Assembly (NCBI GenBank): GCA_050330055.1
Contig: JBHJOF010000046.1
Span: 1 to 33,454 of the forward strand
Source: JBHJOF01 sp050330055
GTDB lineage: Bacteria > Pseudomonadota > Alphaproteobacteria > Kiloniellales > JAKSDN01
Length of the DNA: 33,454 bases
Reading direction: 5' to 3'
The notes under the pieces were generated by a model, which was given only the letters and a program-made list of their open reading frames with translations, made no database searches and was not told the origin of the DNA. Of the stretch, positions 32,813-33,454 are shown in pieces; within the stretch, counting starts at the first letter, position 1; every line of letters starts with the position of its first letter. The position numbers and the translations under genes were made by a program.

Positions 32813-32833
32813 TATGTCAACATGGCTGACATA
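32813..32833. promoter_or_regulatory. palindromic operator over the MarR start codon
   Basis: A perfect inverted repeat TATGTCA (32813-32819) and TGACATA (32827-32833) with a 7-bp spacer containing the regulator's ATG. On the minus strand the left arm includes TTGACA, a consensus -35 for ilvE, though the hexamer 17 bp on (TTACAC) is a poor -10. The size and symmetry suit a MarR dimer. Confidence 0.6.
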
Positions 32834-33334
32834 AAAAGCGGACCCAATCCTCTTTTCCTGCGCGAGGAAGAGCTGCGCCAGGGCATGGAGCTGCTGTTCT
32901 TCGCCTACCGCGACTTCACCGGCGAGCCGGACCTCATGCTGGCCCGCTACGGCTTCGGCCGGGCGCACCACCGGGCGATCTACTTCGTCGGCCGCCACCC
33001 GGGCATCACCGTGAGCGAGCTGCTGGCCATCCTGCGCATCACCAAGCAGAGCCTGTCGCGGGTGCTGGGCCAGCTGGTGCGCGAGGGCTTCATCACCCAG
33101 CGGCCCGGCCCGCAGGACCGGCGCCAGCGCCTGCTCGAGCTGACCGACAAGGGCCGCGCGCTCGAACGGGAATTGAGCGAGAACCAGCGCGCCCGCATCG
33201 CCCGCGCCTATCGCGAGGCCGGCGCCGAGGCGGTCGAGGGCTTCCGCACCGTGCTGCGCAACCTGATCGACGAGGAGGACCGCCAGCGCTTCGCCGAGCC
33301 CGGCGGCCCCCTGCGCGTCGCCGCCCGCCGCTAA
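32822..33334 (+). CDS. MarR-family transcriptional regulator
   Basis: A 170-residue winged-helix repressor. The N-terminal dimer helices (LREEELRQGMELLFFAYRDF) are followed by the wHTH at about 55-115: ITVSELLAILRITKQSLSRVLGQL, then the wing RPGPQDRRQRLLELTDKG with its DxR signature, and C-terminal dimer helices. There is no Shine-Dalgarno in the 20 bp before the ATG at 32822 and a palindrome covers the start, so a leaderless or self-blocked message is possible. It is divergent from ilvE, its likely target. Confidence 0.92.
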   Translation: MADIKSGPNPLFLREEELRQGMELLFFAYRDFTGEPDLMLARYGFGRAHHRAIYFVGRHPGITVSELLAILRITKQSLSRVLGQLVREGFITQRPGPQDRRQRLLELTDKGRALERELSENQRARIARAYREAGAEAVEGFRTVLRNLIDEEDRQRFAEPGGPLRVAARR

Positions 33335-33342
33335 CCGAAAAA

Positions 33343-33354
33343 GGGGTCAGACCC
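33343..33354. repeat. GGGGTCAGACCC palindrome, partial copy 3
   Basis: A shortened member of the family at 4209-4235 and 6522-6550; the outer arms are not conserved. It follows the MarR stop by 8 bp. The remaining 100 bp to the window end show no gene. Confidence 0.6.
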
Positions 33355-33454
33355 ACTGCTGTCCCAACGTTTCCCGTCGATTGCTCAATAACTGCCCATA
33401 ATTCTTAGGTTTTTCCCCGGTGGCAGGGTGTCACCGACTTGAACTGCTGAGCTT

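Overview
The window is high-GC DNA with dense coding on both strands. Gene content and order point to an alphaproteobacterium, probably of the Rhodospirillales/Kiloniellales kind. The evidence is the uvrC-pgsA run into molybdenum-cofactor genes, a 302-residue branched-chain aminotransferase divergent from a MarR regulator, a DUF1127 protein, a PTR1-like reductase and abundant palindromic intergenic repeats. This placement is inference; no rRNA or other marker gene is present.

Layout. 1-6.5 kb: the 3' part of a Gram-negative (class GN) sortase, a drug/metabolite transporter, an exported DUF547 protein, an AhpC/AhpD peroxide-detoxification pair of the mycobacterial type, an ADP-ribosylglycohydrolase and an MFS transporter. 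6.5-8.7 kb: a tightly coupled minus-strand operon of DUF3047, a ferritin-like diiron protein and a family 2 glycosyltransferase. 8.9-11.1 kb: uvrB. 11.2-12.7 kb: an AT-richer insert with a three-TM protein and a DUF3800 protein. 12.8-19.9 kb: a DUF1194 protein, an esterase, msrB, a second DMT transporter, a Gre-like factor, a Ca/Na antiporter and a pteridine-reductase-like SDR, separated by several families of palindromic repeats. 19.9-27.4 kb: uvrC, pgsA and the molybdenum-cofactor genes mobB, moeA, moaD and moaE. This run is interrupted on the opposite strand by a fluoride-resistance unit: fluoride riboswitch, intrinsic terminator, crcB and DUF190. 27.4-30.9 kb: DUF1127, two exported or small unknowns, an alpha/beta hydrolase, and a cysteine-free periplasmic protein with a molybdopterin-oxidoreductase-like fold. 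30.9-33.4 kb: a Phd/VapC toxin-antitoxin pair, ilvE and its divergent MarR regulator.

The most distinctive features are non-coding or poorly described. They are the DUF3047/diiron/glycosyltransferase operon; a MITE-like repeat in two copies that differ by exactly one 77-bp segment bounded by a 6-bp direct repeat; twin double-hairpin modules flanking the DUF1127 gene; a shared 50-bp element upstream of two genes; three large composite palindromes, one of which splits moaD from moaE; and a Gre-type factor lacking the usual acidic coiled-coil tip. No tRNA, rRNA, CRISPR array or complete insertion sequence was seen.
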